From Luteibacter sp. Sphag1AF (GTDB taxonomy: Bacteria > Pseudomonadota > Gammaproteobacteria > Xanthomonadales > Rhodanobacteraceae): a stretch of 64,000 bases of DNA. The first letter of the stretch is position 1, and each line of letters starts with the position of its first letter. The notes beneath the pieces were generated by a model, which saw only the letters and a program-made list of their open reading frames with translations, searched no databases and had not been told where the DNA came from. Shown here piece by piece: positions 35,884 to 45,011 of this stretch. A program made the translations under genes and the position numbers. The stretch is from contig NZ_JACHYH010000007.1 in NCBI RefSeq assembly GCF_014192715.1, positions 62,001 through 126,000 on the forward strand, written 5' to 3'.

Positions 35884-38800
35884 GCGTTCACCCTCAGATA
35901 CTTTCCGGGGACATCGGGATGGGGGACAAACCAGGCGGGATGGCCTTCGGCGTCGCGGCCCAGGCGGGCGCCTTCGACCGGCGGCCGATCCACGTCCAGC
36001 GTGCGGGCTTCAAGGATGTGGCGCGGCAGGAATTCGGCTTCCTGCAACTCCAGTACGGAATCCTTGAAGGCTTTCGCCATCGCAGCGAAGTCTTCTTCGC
36101 TGTGCGAAGTGGTGAAGAAACAGGGGAAGTTATCCAGGATGTGGATGCCCCGGCTGCGCATCATGGCGAACAGCAATTCCTGCATCGGGTGGTCTTCCGG
36201 GAACGTGGTCTTCCACACCGAGGCGTAGTGCACCACCTTGATCGGCGCGCCGACGGCGGTGCAGAAGATGTTCAATTCGTCCACGAATGCAGCGGTGCGC
36301 TCGTTCAGCGATTCCTGCAACGCCGGGCCCGCTTCGGACAAATGCGTGAGCACCGCATGAGCGGCGGCGAGCGCCAGCGGATGGCGTACGAACGTGCCGG
36401 CAAAATACGTGACGCCTACGGTGGGTACGGAGTCGTCGCCGTACTGCCAGTGGCCGCCGTCCAGTGCGTCCATGAAGCGGCGTTTGCCTGCGATGACGCC
36501 GATGGGGAATCCGCCACCGACCACCTTGCCGTACGAAGCCAGGTCGGCATCAATGCCGAGCATGGCCTGCGCACCGCGCGGGTGCGTGCGGAAGCCGGTG
36601 ACCACCTCGTCGAAGATGAGCAGCGCGCCCGCGTCTTCGGTGATGGCGCGCAGTTCCTGGAGGAATTCGCGCGGCTGGAAATCCGGGCGGCGGCTTTGCA
36701 CGGGCTCTACAAGCACGGCGGCGATGGTGGAGGCGCGCTCGCGGATGATGGCCAGCGACTCGGGCGTACCGTAATCAAGCACAAGCACGTTCTCGGCCGT
36801 GTTGCGCAGAATGCCGGGAGCCGCCGGAACCGAGCGCAGCTTCTTCGTGCCGCGCACGATCACTTCATCGAAGATGCCATGGTACGAGCCGGTGAAGATC
36901 ACCAGCGTGTCGCGGCCCGTGACAGTGCGCGCGATGCGTACGGTGCCCATCACCGCTTCAGAGCCGGTGTTGCACAGGGCAGCGCGGTCGAAGCCGGTGA
37001 GGTCGCAGATCTGCCGCGCCACCACGCCTGCCAGAGGGTGCTGTGGCCCGATTTCGTAGCCGGTGTCTAGCTGTGCGCGCACGGCGCTGGTCACGAAGTC
37101 CGGCTGCCAGCCGAACAGGTTCATGCCAAAACCGTTGAGTGCGTCGATATATTCGTTGCCGTCGATGTCCCAGACCCGTGAGCCTTTCGAGCGCTCTACA
37201 ACCATCTGATAAATCATTTCCTTCAGCAACGGACGGAAGCCATTCACCACGCGGGGATCGGCCAGATGGTCGCGATGTTCTGTCGTATAGGCCTTCGACG
37301 CAGCGGTGCGCGCGATGTAGCGGCGCATGAAAGCATCCAGGCGTCCGCGCTGGCGCGTGGTCAGTTCGGTCGACGTGGAATGGATGCGTGCGATGGCGCC
37401 GAATGCCTTCTTGACGTCGTAAGTGGTGTGGGCCAGTGCGGCTTCTTCGGTGTCGGCGACGGGCGCGTCCGGTGTCCTGGCTACTGCCGCGGCAGGCGCT
37501 GGTACAGCCGCGCTCGGCGCACCGGCAAGCAGTGCCAGTTGCTGCTGCATGATCTGCATCTGCTGCTGGATCACGTCCTGCATCAGATTTCCCGTGACGG
37601 TGGTGGCGGGCGCACTCGCGGCAGCGACAGATGGGGCGGCAGGCGCGGGCTGAGCGACAGGCGCGCTGGCTTCCGGTGGCAGAAGCCGGTCGATGTGCGC
37701 GGCCAGTGCGGTGAACGAGGAGCAGTTTTCCATCAGCTCGCGGAAGGTGATCTTCAGCGCGTACGTTTTCTGCAATTGCAGCGCCACCTGGGTGAGCGAC
37801 AGCGAATCCAGGCCCAGTTCGAGGAAGTTGGCATCCGGCGCGCTGTCGGCAAAGTCGTTGCCGGAAACCTCTTCAAACAGGGCCGCGAGCTCGGGAATGA
37901 GGCGGCTCGTGCGGGGGGCGGCAGGCATGGCCATGGACGGCTCCGGTGACGCGGGCATGGAAGTGGCAGGGGTGACATCGGGCGCGATGGCCGGCGCGAT
38001 GCCTTGCGGCAAGGCGTCCACCCAGTGACGGCGACGCTCGAAGGGATAAGTGGGCAGGCGCACACGCTGGCGATGCTGGCGGCGGTCAAGCACAGATAGA
38101 TCGACGTCCACGCCGCTGGCCCAGAGTTGGCCCATCGCGTCCAGCCAGGTGCTGCGCTCGGCGGTCGCCGAGTCGGCCAGGGAAGCGACGGTCACATGCT
38201 GGCGGGCATTCGGATGCTGGCGGGTCAACAGGGTCAGGGTGTTGCGCGGGCCCACTTCGAGGAACACATGCGTGCCCTGATCGAGCCGGGTGGTAAGGGC
38301 CCCGGAAAAGCGTACCGTGCCGCGCAGATGACGTGTCCAGTAGTCGACGGACATCGCTTCGTTGTCGGTCAGGGTCATGCCGGTCAGGGTGGAGATGATC
38401 GGCATGTCCGGAGCATTCAGGGTGATCGCGGCGACTTCGGCGCGGAACGCAGCCAGTGCCGGGTCCATCATGGCGGAGTGGAACGCGTGCGAGGTATGCA
38501 GCACGCGGCAGGCGATGCCAGAGGCATCAAGCGCTGCACGGAAGGTTTCGATAGGCGCGGTTTCTCCGGAAACGACGCACGCGGACGGCGCATTTTCCGC
38601 AGCGAGTGAAAGCTCGGCGGGCAGGCGCGCAGCGAGCGAGGCGGCATCCATGCGTACCGACAGCATGGTCCCGGGTGCCATCGCCTGCATCAGCTTGCCT
38701 CGCCGGGCAACGAGCCGCGCGCCGTCACCCAGCGACATGACACCCGCGAGCACGGCGGCAGCGAACTCGCCGACGCTATGGCCGATCATGGCGGCAGGAC

Positions 38801-41800
38801 GCACCCCCGCACTCATCCACAGCCTGGCCAGCGCGTATTCGATAGCGAACGTCGCCGGCTGAGTAAGCGATGTTTCGCGAAGTGCTTCCGGATCATCGGC
38901 AAACATGCGTTCGGCAAGGTCGAAACCGAGGTCATCACGCAGTGCTTCGACACAGGCATCCAGCGCATCGCGGAAAACCGGTTCGCGGCGATACAGTTCA
39001 CGACCCATGCCGGCGTACTGCGAGCCCTGACCCGGGAAAAGGAAGACGACAGGCGCGTGCTGCGCAGACACCTGGCGCACGGGCGCAGCGTGATCGGCGA
39101 GTTGGCTTGCCACCTGGGCCGCATCGTCCGCCACCAGCCAGCTACGCTGCGCGAACGCCTTGCGGCCGTGAGCCAGCGTCAGCGCCACGTCCGCAAGGTT
39201 GCTTTCCGGCGCGCGGGCAAGATGCGCACCCAGCTGCTGCCAGGCATGCTGCACGGCAGCGTCTGAACGCGCGGAAACGAGCAACAGTTGCGCGCCTTCA
39301 GCGGGGTCGGACGGTGTGCGCGCGGGTGCTTCTTCCAGAATCACATGGGCATTCGTGCCGCCCACACCGAACGAACTGACGCCTGCGCGACGTGGCGATT
39401 CGCCGTGCGTCCACGGCGTCAACGCGGCATTGACCACAAAGGGGGAGGATGTGAGGGAGAGTGCCGGGTTGGGTGCGACGTAATGCAGTGAAGCGGGAAT
39501 CTGCTTTGTGGCCAGCGCGAGCGCCGTCTTGATAACGCCTGCCGCACCGGCCGCCATGACCAGGTGACCGACGTTGCTCTTAACCGAGCCGATGGCGCAG
39601 AAGCCGGTAGCCGCGGTGTGCCTGCGGAACGCATGGGTGAGGCCTTCGATCTCGATGGGATCGCCGAGCGGAGTTGCCGTCCCGTGGGTTTCCACATACG
39701 AGAGCGAGCCTGCATCGACGCCTGCATTGCGCAGCGCGGCCGTGATGACGGCGGCCTGACCGGCACTGCTGGGGGCCGTGAAACTGGCCTTGCCGCCGCC
39801 ATCGTTGTTGACGGCGGCGCCACGGATCACGGCATACACCGGATCGCCGTCGCGCAGTGCGTCGTCCAGCCGCTTGAGCAGGACCACGGCGGCACCATCG
39901 CTGAAAACGGTGCCACGCGCGTTCGCATCGAAGCTGCGCGTATGGCCGTCGGGAGACAGCATGGAGCCTTCCTGCGCGATGTAGCCACTGCGCGGCGGAC
40001 AGGTGATCGACGAGCCGCCCGCCAGGGCCATGTCACAGCGGCCGGCGCGCAGCGCATCGAATGCCTGGGCGATGGCCACCAGCGACGTGGAGCACGCCGT
40101 GTTCATGCTGATGGCGGGGCCGGTGAGGTTGAGCTTGTGGGCAACATGCGTCGACAGATAGTCCTTTTCGTTGCCCAGCATGGTCTGGAAAGCACCAAAG
40201 CGGGCAATCAGCTCCGGATGCGTTTGCAGATGACGCTGAAAGTATGTGGCGTTGTGCATGCCGGCGAAGATGCCGACAGGCGCCGTCTGGGCATCGGGCA
40301 CGTAGCCGCCGCGCTCAAGACATTCCCAGCACAGCTCCATGAAAATGCGCTGCTGCGGGTCGGTCAGCTCGGCTTCGCGGGGCGACATACCGAAGAAGGC
40401 GGCATCGAAATCTTCCACGCCATCGACAATGCCGCGCGCGAATACATAGTTCGGATCGTCGCGCTCATCCGCAGGCACGCCAGGATCAAGATCCTCGCGC
40501 GTGAAGGTGGTAATGGATTCGCGCGATGCACACAGGTTGTCCCAGAACGTTTCCACGTCGGCGGCGCCCGGGAAGCGCCCGGCCATGGCGGTGATCGCGA
40601 CCGGCGAGGCTGCGGGCATATCGCGTGGCGCTTCGGCGACCGGTGCCGGGGCTGCCTGGGCCAGGCTCGCTGCGATGGCGGCGGGCGTGGGAGCAGCGAA
40701 AAAGCTGGCTACGCTGACGGCGGTCGAGATACCGGCATGAATGCGCGCAAGCGCAGCCGTCGCCAGCAGCGATGAACCGCCGAGGTCGAAGAAGTGATCG
40801 TCACGACCGATGCGGGCAATACCAAGCAGGTCGGAGAAGATGCCGCAAAGCGCACGTTCGTTGTCGTTCACCGGTTCCACATAGTCACCAGCGAGCGCCG
40901 GGCGGTCGTTGCCGGGGATGGGAAGCGCGCGGCGGTCCAGCTTGCCGTTGGCGGTGATCGGCATGGACTCCAGCGGTACGAAGACGGCGGGCAGCATGAA
41001 GGCGGGAAGCGTCCTGGCCAGCGCGTCGCGCAAGGCGGCGGCCGCAGGTGCATCCGGGTACGGCACGTAGTAGGCCAGCAGGCGCTTGCCGCCGTGATCG
41101 TCGTCGCGCGCGATCACAGCCGCGTCTCGGACACCCGGCAGCGCATGCATGGCGTGTTCGATTTCGCCCAGTTCGATGCGGTAGCCGCGAATCTTCACCT
41201 GGCCGTCGCGGCGGCCGATGAATTCAAGTGTGCCGTCCTCACGCCAGCGCACCAGGTCGCCCGTGCGGTACAGGCGTCCGCCTGAGCCTGCGAATACGTC
41301 GTTGAGAAAGCGCTGCGCGTTGAGTTCGGGGCGGCCGAGATAACCACGCGCCACGCCCGCGCCACCGATGTACAGCTCACCGGTTACGCCCACTGGGACG
41401 GGTTCTCCACGCGCGTTCAGAACATACAGCGTGGTGTCTGCAATGGGCCGACCCACAGGTACGCTTTGCAGCGCCGGGTCCAGCTCGCGGGGAATGGCCC
41501 AGGTGGTCGCAAACGTCGTGCATTCGGTGGGACCGTAGCCATTGCTGAGCTGCGTGTTCGGCAGCGCTTCCAGCGCCTTGCGCACATGCACGAGCGACAG
41601 CGCTTCGCCGCCTGTGATGATGTGTTTCAGGCCAGCGAGTCTGGCCGGGTTCTCGTCGATGATGGCGTTGAACAGAGCGGCAGTCAGCCAGGCGACGCGG
41701 GCACCGTGGACAACGATGCTTTCCTCCAGCCCGCATGCGGTGGGCACGGCTTCGTGGTGCACGACGCAGGTGCCACCATTCAGAAGCGGCCCCCATATTT

Positions 41801-43058
41801 CAAAGGTGGCTGCATCAAAGCCCAGTGGCGCGGCGTGCAGCACGCGCGTGTCGGCGGTCAGCGCAACGTAGCCGACATCGCGCACCAGCCGGATGATGGA
41901 GCGATGCTCGATCTGCGCACCCTTCGGGGTACCCGTGGAGCCGGACGTGTACATCACGTACGCCAGCGACTCGCCCGTGCCAGGCGGCAGCGCAGGGGCG
42001 ATTTCGGCGGGCAGATGGCTGATGTCGAGCACGGTGGCGGTCAGCCCGGCGGTTGCCGTGGCGCCACAGGCAATGACGGTGGTGGCGCCGGCATCGGCCA
42101 GCATGAAATTGAGGCGCTCTGTCGGCTGGGAGGGGTCCAGAGGCAGATAGGCCGCGCCGGCCTTGAGGATGCCCAGCATGGCGACAATCGCGCCCGGCGA
42201 GCGCAGGGCGAGCAGGCCAACAGGCGCTTCGGCGTGAATGCCCGCAGCCAGAAGGCCGGCTGCCACGCGCGAGGATTGCGCGTCCAGCTGCGCATAGGTC
42301 AGCGTGCCGTCTTGCCATGCCAGTGCCACAGCGTCGGGACTGGAAGCGGCGACCTCGGCAAACAGGGAGTGCACGGTGTCTCCGGCACGACGCGGACGGG
42401 CCGTGTGATTGAAGTCTTCCAGGATGCGGCGGCGCTCGTCGGCGCTCATTACTCCCACGTCGTGCATGGAGCGCGCGCCTTCGTGAAGCAGCGTGCAGAG
42501 CACTTCAACGACGGCGCCGGCCAGAAGATCCATGGCCGCATCGGTGAACGGTGCCGGAAAGTCGACCTGGATACGGGCGGGCGATTCGATCATCAGGCGC
42601 CAGCGGCTGCCGCAGCAGGGTTCGTCGCTGGCATTCGGGCCATCGCAGGCCGGGCGCGTATCGGTGTCCACCACGATCCATGGCGCATGACCGCGGGCGT
42701 GAACTTCGGCGGCGAGCAGCGCATGGATCTGCTGCGTCAGCCACGCGTCGTGGCTGGCATCGTCGTCGATGGTGAGGTAAGCGCGCAGATTCACGCCATC
42801 GTAGCTGCGCCATGCGGGAACGCGGCTGGCGCCGGTCAGGCGCGCTTCCACGAGGCCCAGCGCGATGCAGAAAAGCATCTCAGCTCCCACGCCATGCTTG
42901 AGCACGGCGTGTTCGACCAGTTCGGGAAGGGCCGCGTCCAGCGCGTATTCGTAGTGCTTCCAGCGCGGGCCCACCTGGGCGACGTGGCAGGGCAGCACAT
43001 CGACCAGCGTTGGCGGCGTATCGTCCTGGGTGCGGTTGGCCGTAATGAACGGATTCAT
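35880..43058 (-). CDS. NRPS-PKS-aminotransferase hybrid (A-PCP-KS-AT-ACP-AMT)
   Basis: About 2392 residues. Residues 1-215 resemble a condensation-domain remnant without HHxxxDG. A domain about 225-700 with YTSGSTGTPKG; pocket read as D-A-F-W-I-G-G-T-F, the well-known valine signature. PCP Ser763 (GGSSLLA). KS about 815-1240 with NTACSTS (Cys989), THGTATPLGDP and KSNVGH. AT about 1325-1640, GHSVGE Ser1428, HAFH (1524-1527) indicating malonyl-CoA. ACP Ser1752 (GLDSLSL). An Ala/Pro linker with a Q-rich helix leads to a class III aminotransferase (Lys2178 in YGKVVGGG, Asp in FDEVVTGF) like MycA/ItuA/McyE. No KR, so the beta-ketone is probably transaminated. The ATG at 43058 is preferred to a GTG 18 bases earlier. 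Confidence 0.95.
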   Translation of the reverse strand: MNPFITANRTQDDTPPTLVDVLPCHVAQVGPRWKHYEYALDAALPELVEHAVLKHGVGAEMLFCIALGLVEARLTGASRVPAWRSYDGVNLRAYLTIDDDASHDAWLTQQIHALLAAEVHARGHAPWIVVDTDTRPACDGPNASDEPCCGSRWRLMIESPARIQVDFPAPFTDAAMDLLAGAVVEVLCTLLHEGARSMHDVGVMSADERRRILEDFNHTARPRRAGDTVHSLFAEVAASSPDAVALAWQDGTLTYAQLDAQSSRVAAGLLAAGIHAEAPVGLLALRSPGAIVAMLGILKAGAAYLPLDPSQPTERLNFMLADAGATTVIACGATATAGLTATVLDISHLPAEIAPALPPGTGESLAYVMYTSGSTGTPKGAQIEHRSIIRLVRDVGYVALTADTRVLHAAPLGFDAATFEIWGPLLNGGTCVVHHEAVPTACGLEESIVVHGARVAWLTAALFNAIIDENPARLAGLKHIITGGEALSLVHVRKALEALPNTQLSNGYGPTECTTFATTWAIPRELDPALQSVPVGRPIADTTLYVLNARGEPVPVGVTGELYIGGAGVARGYLGRPELNAQRFLNDVFAGSGGRLYRTGDLVRWREDGTLEFIGRRDGQVKIRGYRIELGEIEHAMHALPGVRDAAVIARDDDHGGKRLLAYYVPYPDAPAAAALRDALARTLPAFMLPAVFVPLESMPITANGKLDRRALPIPGNDRPALAGDYVEPVNDNERALCGIFSDLLGIARIGRDDHFFDLGGSSLLATAALARIHAGISTAVSVASFFAAPTPAAIAASLAQAAPAPVAEAPRDMPAASPVAITAMAGRFPGAADVETFWDNLCASRESITTFTREDLDPGVPADERDDPNYVFARGIVDGVEDFDAAFFGMSPREAELTDPQQRIFMELCWECLERGGYVPDAQTAPVGIFAGMHNATYFQRHLQTHPELIARFGAFQTMLGNEKDYLSTHVAHKLNLTGPAISMNTACSTSLVAIAQAFDALRAGRCDMALAGGSSITCPPRSGYIAQEGSMLSPDGHTRSFDANARGTVFSDGAAVVLLKRLDDALRDGDPVYAVIRGAAVNNDGGGKASFTAPSSAGQAAVITAALRNAGVDAGSLSYVETHGTATPLGDPIEIEGLTHAFRRHTAATGFCAIGSVKSNVGHLVMAAGAAGVIKTALALATKQIPASLHYVAPNPALSLTSSPFVVNAALTPWTHGESPRRAGVSSFGVGGTNAHVILEEAPARTPSDPAEGAQLLLVSARSDAAVQHAWQQLGAHLARAPESNLADVALTLAHGRKAFAQRSWLVADDAAQVASQLADHAAPVRQVSAQHAPVVFLFPGQGSQYAGMGRELYRREPVFRDALDACVEALRDDLGFDLAERMFADDPEALRETSLTQPATFAIEYALARLWMSAGVRPAAMIGHSVGEFAAAVLAGVMSLGDGARLVARRGKLMQAMAPGTMLSVRMDAASLAARLPAELSLAAENAPSACVVSGETAPIETFRAALDASGIACRVLHTSHAFHSAMMDPALAAFRAEVAAITLNAPDMPIISTLTGMTLTDNEAMSVDYWTRHLRGTVRFSGALTTRLDQGTHVFLEVGPRNTLTLLTRQHPNARQHVTVASLADSATAERSTWLDAMGQLWASGVDVDLSVLDRRQHRQRVRLPTYPFERRRHWVDALPQGIAPAIAPDVTPATSMPASPEPSMAMPAAPRTSRLIPELAALFEEVSGNDFADSAPDANFLELGLDSLSLTQVALQLQKTYALKITFRELMENCSSFTALAAHIDRLLPPEASAPVAQPAPAAPSVAAASAPATTVTGNLMQDVIQQQMQIMQQQLALLAGAPSAAVPAPAAAVARTPDAPVADTEEAALAHTTYDVKKAFGAIARIHSTSTELTTRQRGRLDAFMRRYIARTAASKAYTTEHRDHLADPRVVNGFRPLLKEMIYQMVVERSKGSRVWDIDGNEYIDALNGFGMNLFGWQPDFVTSAVRAQLDTGYEIGPQHPLAGVVARQICDLTGFDRAALCNTGSEAVMGTVRIARTVTGRDTLVIFTGSYHGIFDEVIVRGTKKLRSVPAAPGILRNTAENVLVLDYGTPESLAIIRERASTIAAVLVEPVQSRRPDFQPREFLQELRAITEDAGALLIFDEVVTGFRTHPRGAQAMLGIDADLASYGKVVGGGFPIGVIAGKRRFMDALDGGHWQYGDDSVPTVGVTYFAGTFVRHPLALAAAHAVLTHLSEAGPALQESLNERTAAFVDELNIFCTAVGAPIKVVHYASVWKTTFPEDHPMQELLFAMMRSRGIHILDNFPCFFTTSHSEEDFAAMAKAFKDSVLELQEAEFLPRHILEARTLDVDRPPVEGARLGRDAEGHPAWFVPHPDVPGKYLRVNA

Positions 43059-43149
43059 GGACTCTCGCTCTCTCACGCTTCCTCAAAAAGGCCATGCGTT
43101 GCCCGGCATGGAACGACCCTTTCCCCTTGTGCCTATCGTCAGTGCGAAG

Positions 43150-43206
43150 CGCGCCTGGTGGAATACGGCATACGGGCTAACCGAAGTGTGGTCAGGCGCG
43201 TTTTTT
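43150..43206. promoter_or_regulatory. Long-loop stem in the gap before the NRPS-PKS gene
   Basis: CGCGCCTG (43150-43157) pairs perfectly with CAGGCGCG (43193-43200), followed by six T on the plus strand. It lies in the 172-base gap between the cupin stop and the NRPS-PKS start, so on the operon transcript it forms a 35-base-loop hairpin in the leader. The palindrome GGCCTTAGGCC (43227-43237) overlaps the cupin stop. Either could regulate readthrough into the giant genes; no canonical promoter was assigned. Confidence 0.35.
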
Positions 43207-43230
43207 CCTGCATTTGCCGGGCTATTGGCC

Positions 43231-44181
43231 TTAGGCCGTTTGGTCTATGCCCCGATGAGCCAGTGCATCGAAGCCCCGGTGCACCCGTTGACCCAGCCTC
43301 GCCACGTGGCATTTGGCGCGATCAACGACTTCGCTGCGGCCCACGGCGCGGGGATGCAGACCGAGGCCGCGCAGGCGCGCGTTGAGACGATGTGCATCGG
43401 TGGCCATGTCCGAGTGGCGCGTGCGGAAAGTGAGGGCCAGCGACACCGACAGCTCCGAACCGGTATGCACTCGGTGCGGAGCAATGAACGGGTGATGCAC
43501 GCCCAGGCCGGGGGTGAGGTTCCATTCGGTGGCCAGTGGCTCGATCGCCTCGCTGTAGGGTGGCCGGCCACCCACATGGGCAAGCAGGTGGTCCTTCTCG
43601 CGGGAAGACATCACGGTTTCATCCATGGGGTCCCACAGATATACGGTCTTTTTGCCCTGCAACTGAAGCAGGTAGTTCATCTCCCGATCCATGTGATACG
43701 GCGTGACCGCATCGCGCGTGGAGATGAACACATAGGTGGAAAACCAGGTGATGCCGGGGTCCAGCGCATGCGTGCGCGACGCTACTTCACCCATCAGGCC
43801 TTCGATCAGCGGGGCGTATGCGGGGTCGCGTTCGGGATTGTTGATGCAGATGTACGCTTGATGTTCCTCGAAGCCGTCCAGCACGCTGTCCAGAGTGAGA
43901 CCGGCGCGGTAACGGTCGTAGGACGTATCCAGGTCAGCGTTGCCGGGGATGGCGCCCATGCGATAGAGGATGCTTTCGACGGGCATACGGCGGCAAAGCG
44001 CGAACAGGCTGGTCAGCGAAAACATCGGATGAGCCGTGAGGTCATGGCCGATCAGGAACGGGGCGCGGTTGTATGACTGGGTGACCACTTCCTCGTCGAA
44101 ATGAAGCAGGGGCGTGGAGACCGTGCGTCCGTGCTGAAGCAGTTCGTCGTACCGCGAGGTCGAAAGATAGGTGCCGAGCAT
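43231..44181 (-). CDS. Cupin/JmjC-like Fe(II)/2-oxoglutarate oxygenase
   Basis: A 316-residue cupin_8/JmjC-type protein: TPYHMDREMNYLLQLQGKK carries the H-x-D metal ligands (about 165-183), and VHHPFIAPHRVHTG followed by VSLALTFRT supplies the distal His and the 2-oxoglutarate-binding region (about 230-252). The C-terminal 60 residues are basic and low in structure. Such enzymes hydroxylate amino acids or peptides, including free or carrier-bound residues in NRPS pathways. Its place directly before the hybrid synthetase points to tailoring of the same product. A JmjC-type sugar/peptide modifier is the alternative. Confidence 0.82.
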   Translation of the reverse strand: MLGTYLSTSRYDELLQHGRTVSTPLLHFDEEVVTQSYNRAPFLIGHDLTAHPMFSLTSLFALCRRMPVESILYRMGAIPGNADLDTSYDRYRAGLTLDSVLDGFEEHQAYICINNPERDPAYAPLIEGLMGEVASRTHALDPGITWFSTYVFISTRDAVTPYHMDREMNYLLQLQGKKTVYLWDPMDETVMSSREKDHLLAHVGGRPPYSEAIEPLATEWNLTPGLGVHHPFIAPHRVHTGSELSVSLALTFRTRHSDMATDAHRLNARLRGLGLHPRAVGRSEVVDRAKCHVARLGQRVHRGFDALAHRGIDQTA

Positions 44182-44204
44182 GACAGTGCTCTCCGCGCGT
44201 GAGG

Positions 44205-44945
44205 TCAGGGCGCCTGAAAGGCGAACAGGAACAGAAGCGCGCCCTGTACGGGGGCGGCAGTCCAGGTGACCTGCCAGACACCAGGTCCTGCCACCTGGCG
44301 CGTTGCAACCGCGACCTGCACTCCGCTTTCGTCGGGCAGGTCGGTAAAGCGGTCAATCACGGTGAAGCCATCGCCTGCTTCGGCAGTCATCTTCTTCACG
44401 CCGCCATCGCCCCACCACACGGCAATCAGCGTGGCCGGCCCGGTCGTCTGCACGGCGCCACTGGTGACGACGAGCGCAGGCGGCGCATAGGTGCTGGTCA
44501 TCGCGTGCAGCGTGTTCGCGCCGCGAATCTCGATGAAGGGCACGGATATCTCGCCAGCGGGCTCACCGGGCTTGTTGATGCGAACCGTGTGGTCCGGGCC
44601 GCCGTGGGCGTTGTCGGCCACATAGGCTTTCACGTCGAAGCGGTCGCCGTACTCGTTGCCGTAGGGCACCTGGGCCACACGCTTCCAGCGGTTGCCATAG
44701 CTGTCTGCCGGCGTGCCGTTGTTGCTGATGTAGCCACCATCGAGCACCAGGAAAGAGCTGCCCGTGGTTTGCGTGGTCAGCGGCGCGGTGACAGCGGGCG
44801 ACACGCCCGATCCCTCACCCACGCCAAGCAGCGTATGCGCGCCCAGCGCCGGGGGCGAGGTGGCCATGGCGACTCCTGATGCGGCCATCGCAAGACAGGC
44901 ACCCGTCGCCCATATGAGGCTTCTGATCCGGCGGCCCGTGTGCAA
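44205..44945 (-). CDS. Secreted protein of unknown function, first gene of the NRPS/EPS operon
   Basis: About 246 residues with a signal peptide (RRIRSLIWATGACLAMAASGVAMA, cleaved near residue 29). The mature protein is rich in Gly, Ala, Thr and Val, with aromatic turns (WWGDGGVKKM, GVWQVTWTAAP) suggesting a beta-sandwich. No family is recognised. The start is uncertain: TTG at 44945 gives a proper signal peptide, ATG at 44888 cuts it short. The stop is 23 bases before the cupin start, so it may be cotranscribed with the synthetases. The same frame stays open far upstream through the divergent gene, which is a shadow. Confidence 0.6.
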   Translation of the reverse strand: MHTGRRIRSLIWATGACLAMAASGVAMATSPPALGAHTLLGVGEGSGVSPAVTAPLTTQTTGSSFLVLDGGYISNNGTPADSYGNRWKRVAQVPYGNEYGDRFDVKAYVADNAHGGPDHTVRINKPGEPAGEISVPFIEIRGANTLHAMTSTYAPPALVVTSGAVQTTGPATLIAVWWGDGGVKKMTAEAGDGFTVIDRFTDLPDESGVQVAVATRQVAGPGVWQVTWTAAPVQGALLFLFAFQAP

Positions 44946-45011
44946 ATTGTGCTTGCCGCCGTGCGCGCTGTGCGCGACGCTGGGGGCCGACGGCAATGAA
45001 GAGGATGTGCT

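Noticed and set aside
43201-43206. T6 run after a stem read as a plus-strand rho-independent terminator
   Set aside because: No plus-strand gene precedes it. On the operon strand the T run becomes A, so it is listed only as a stem-loop.
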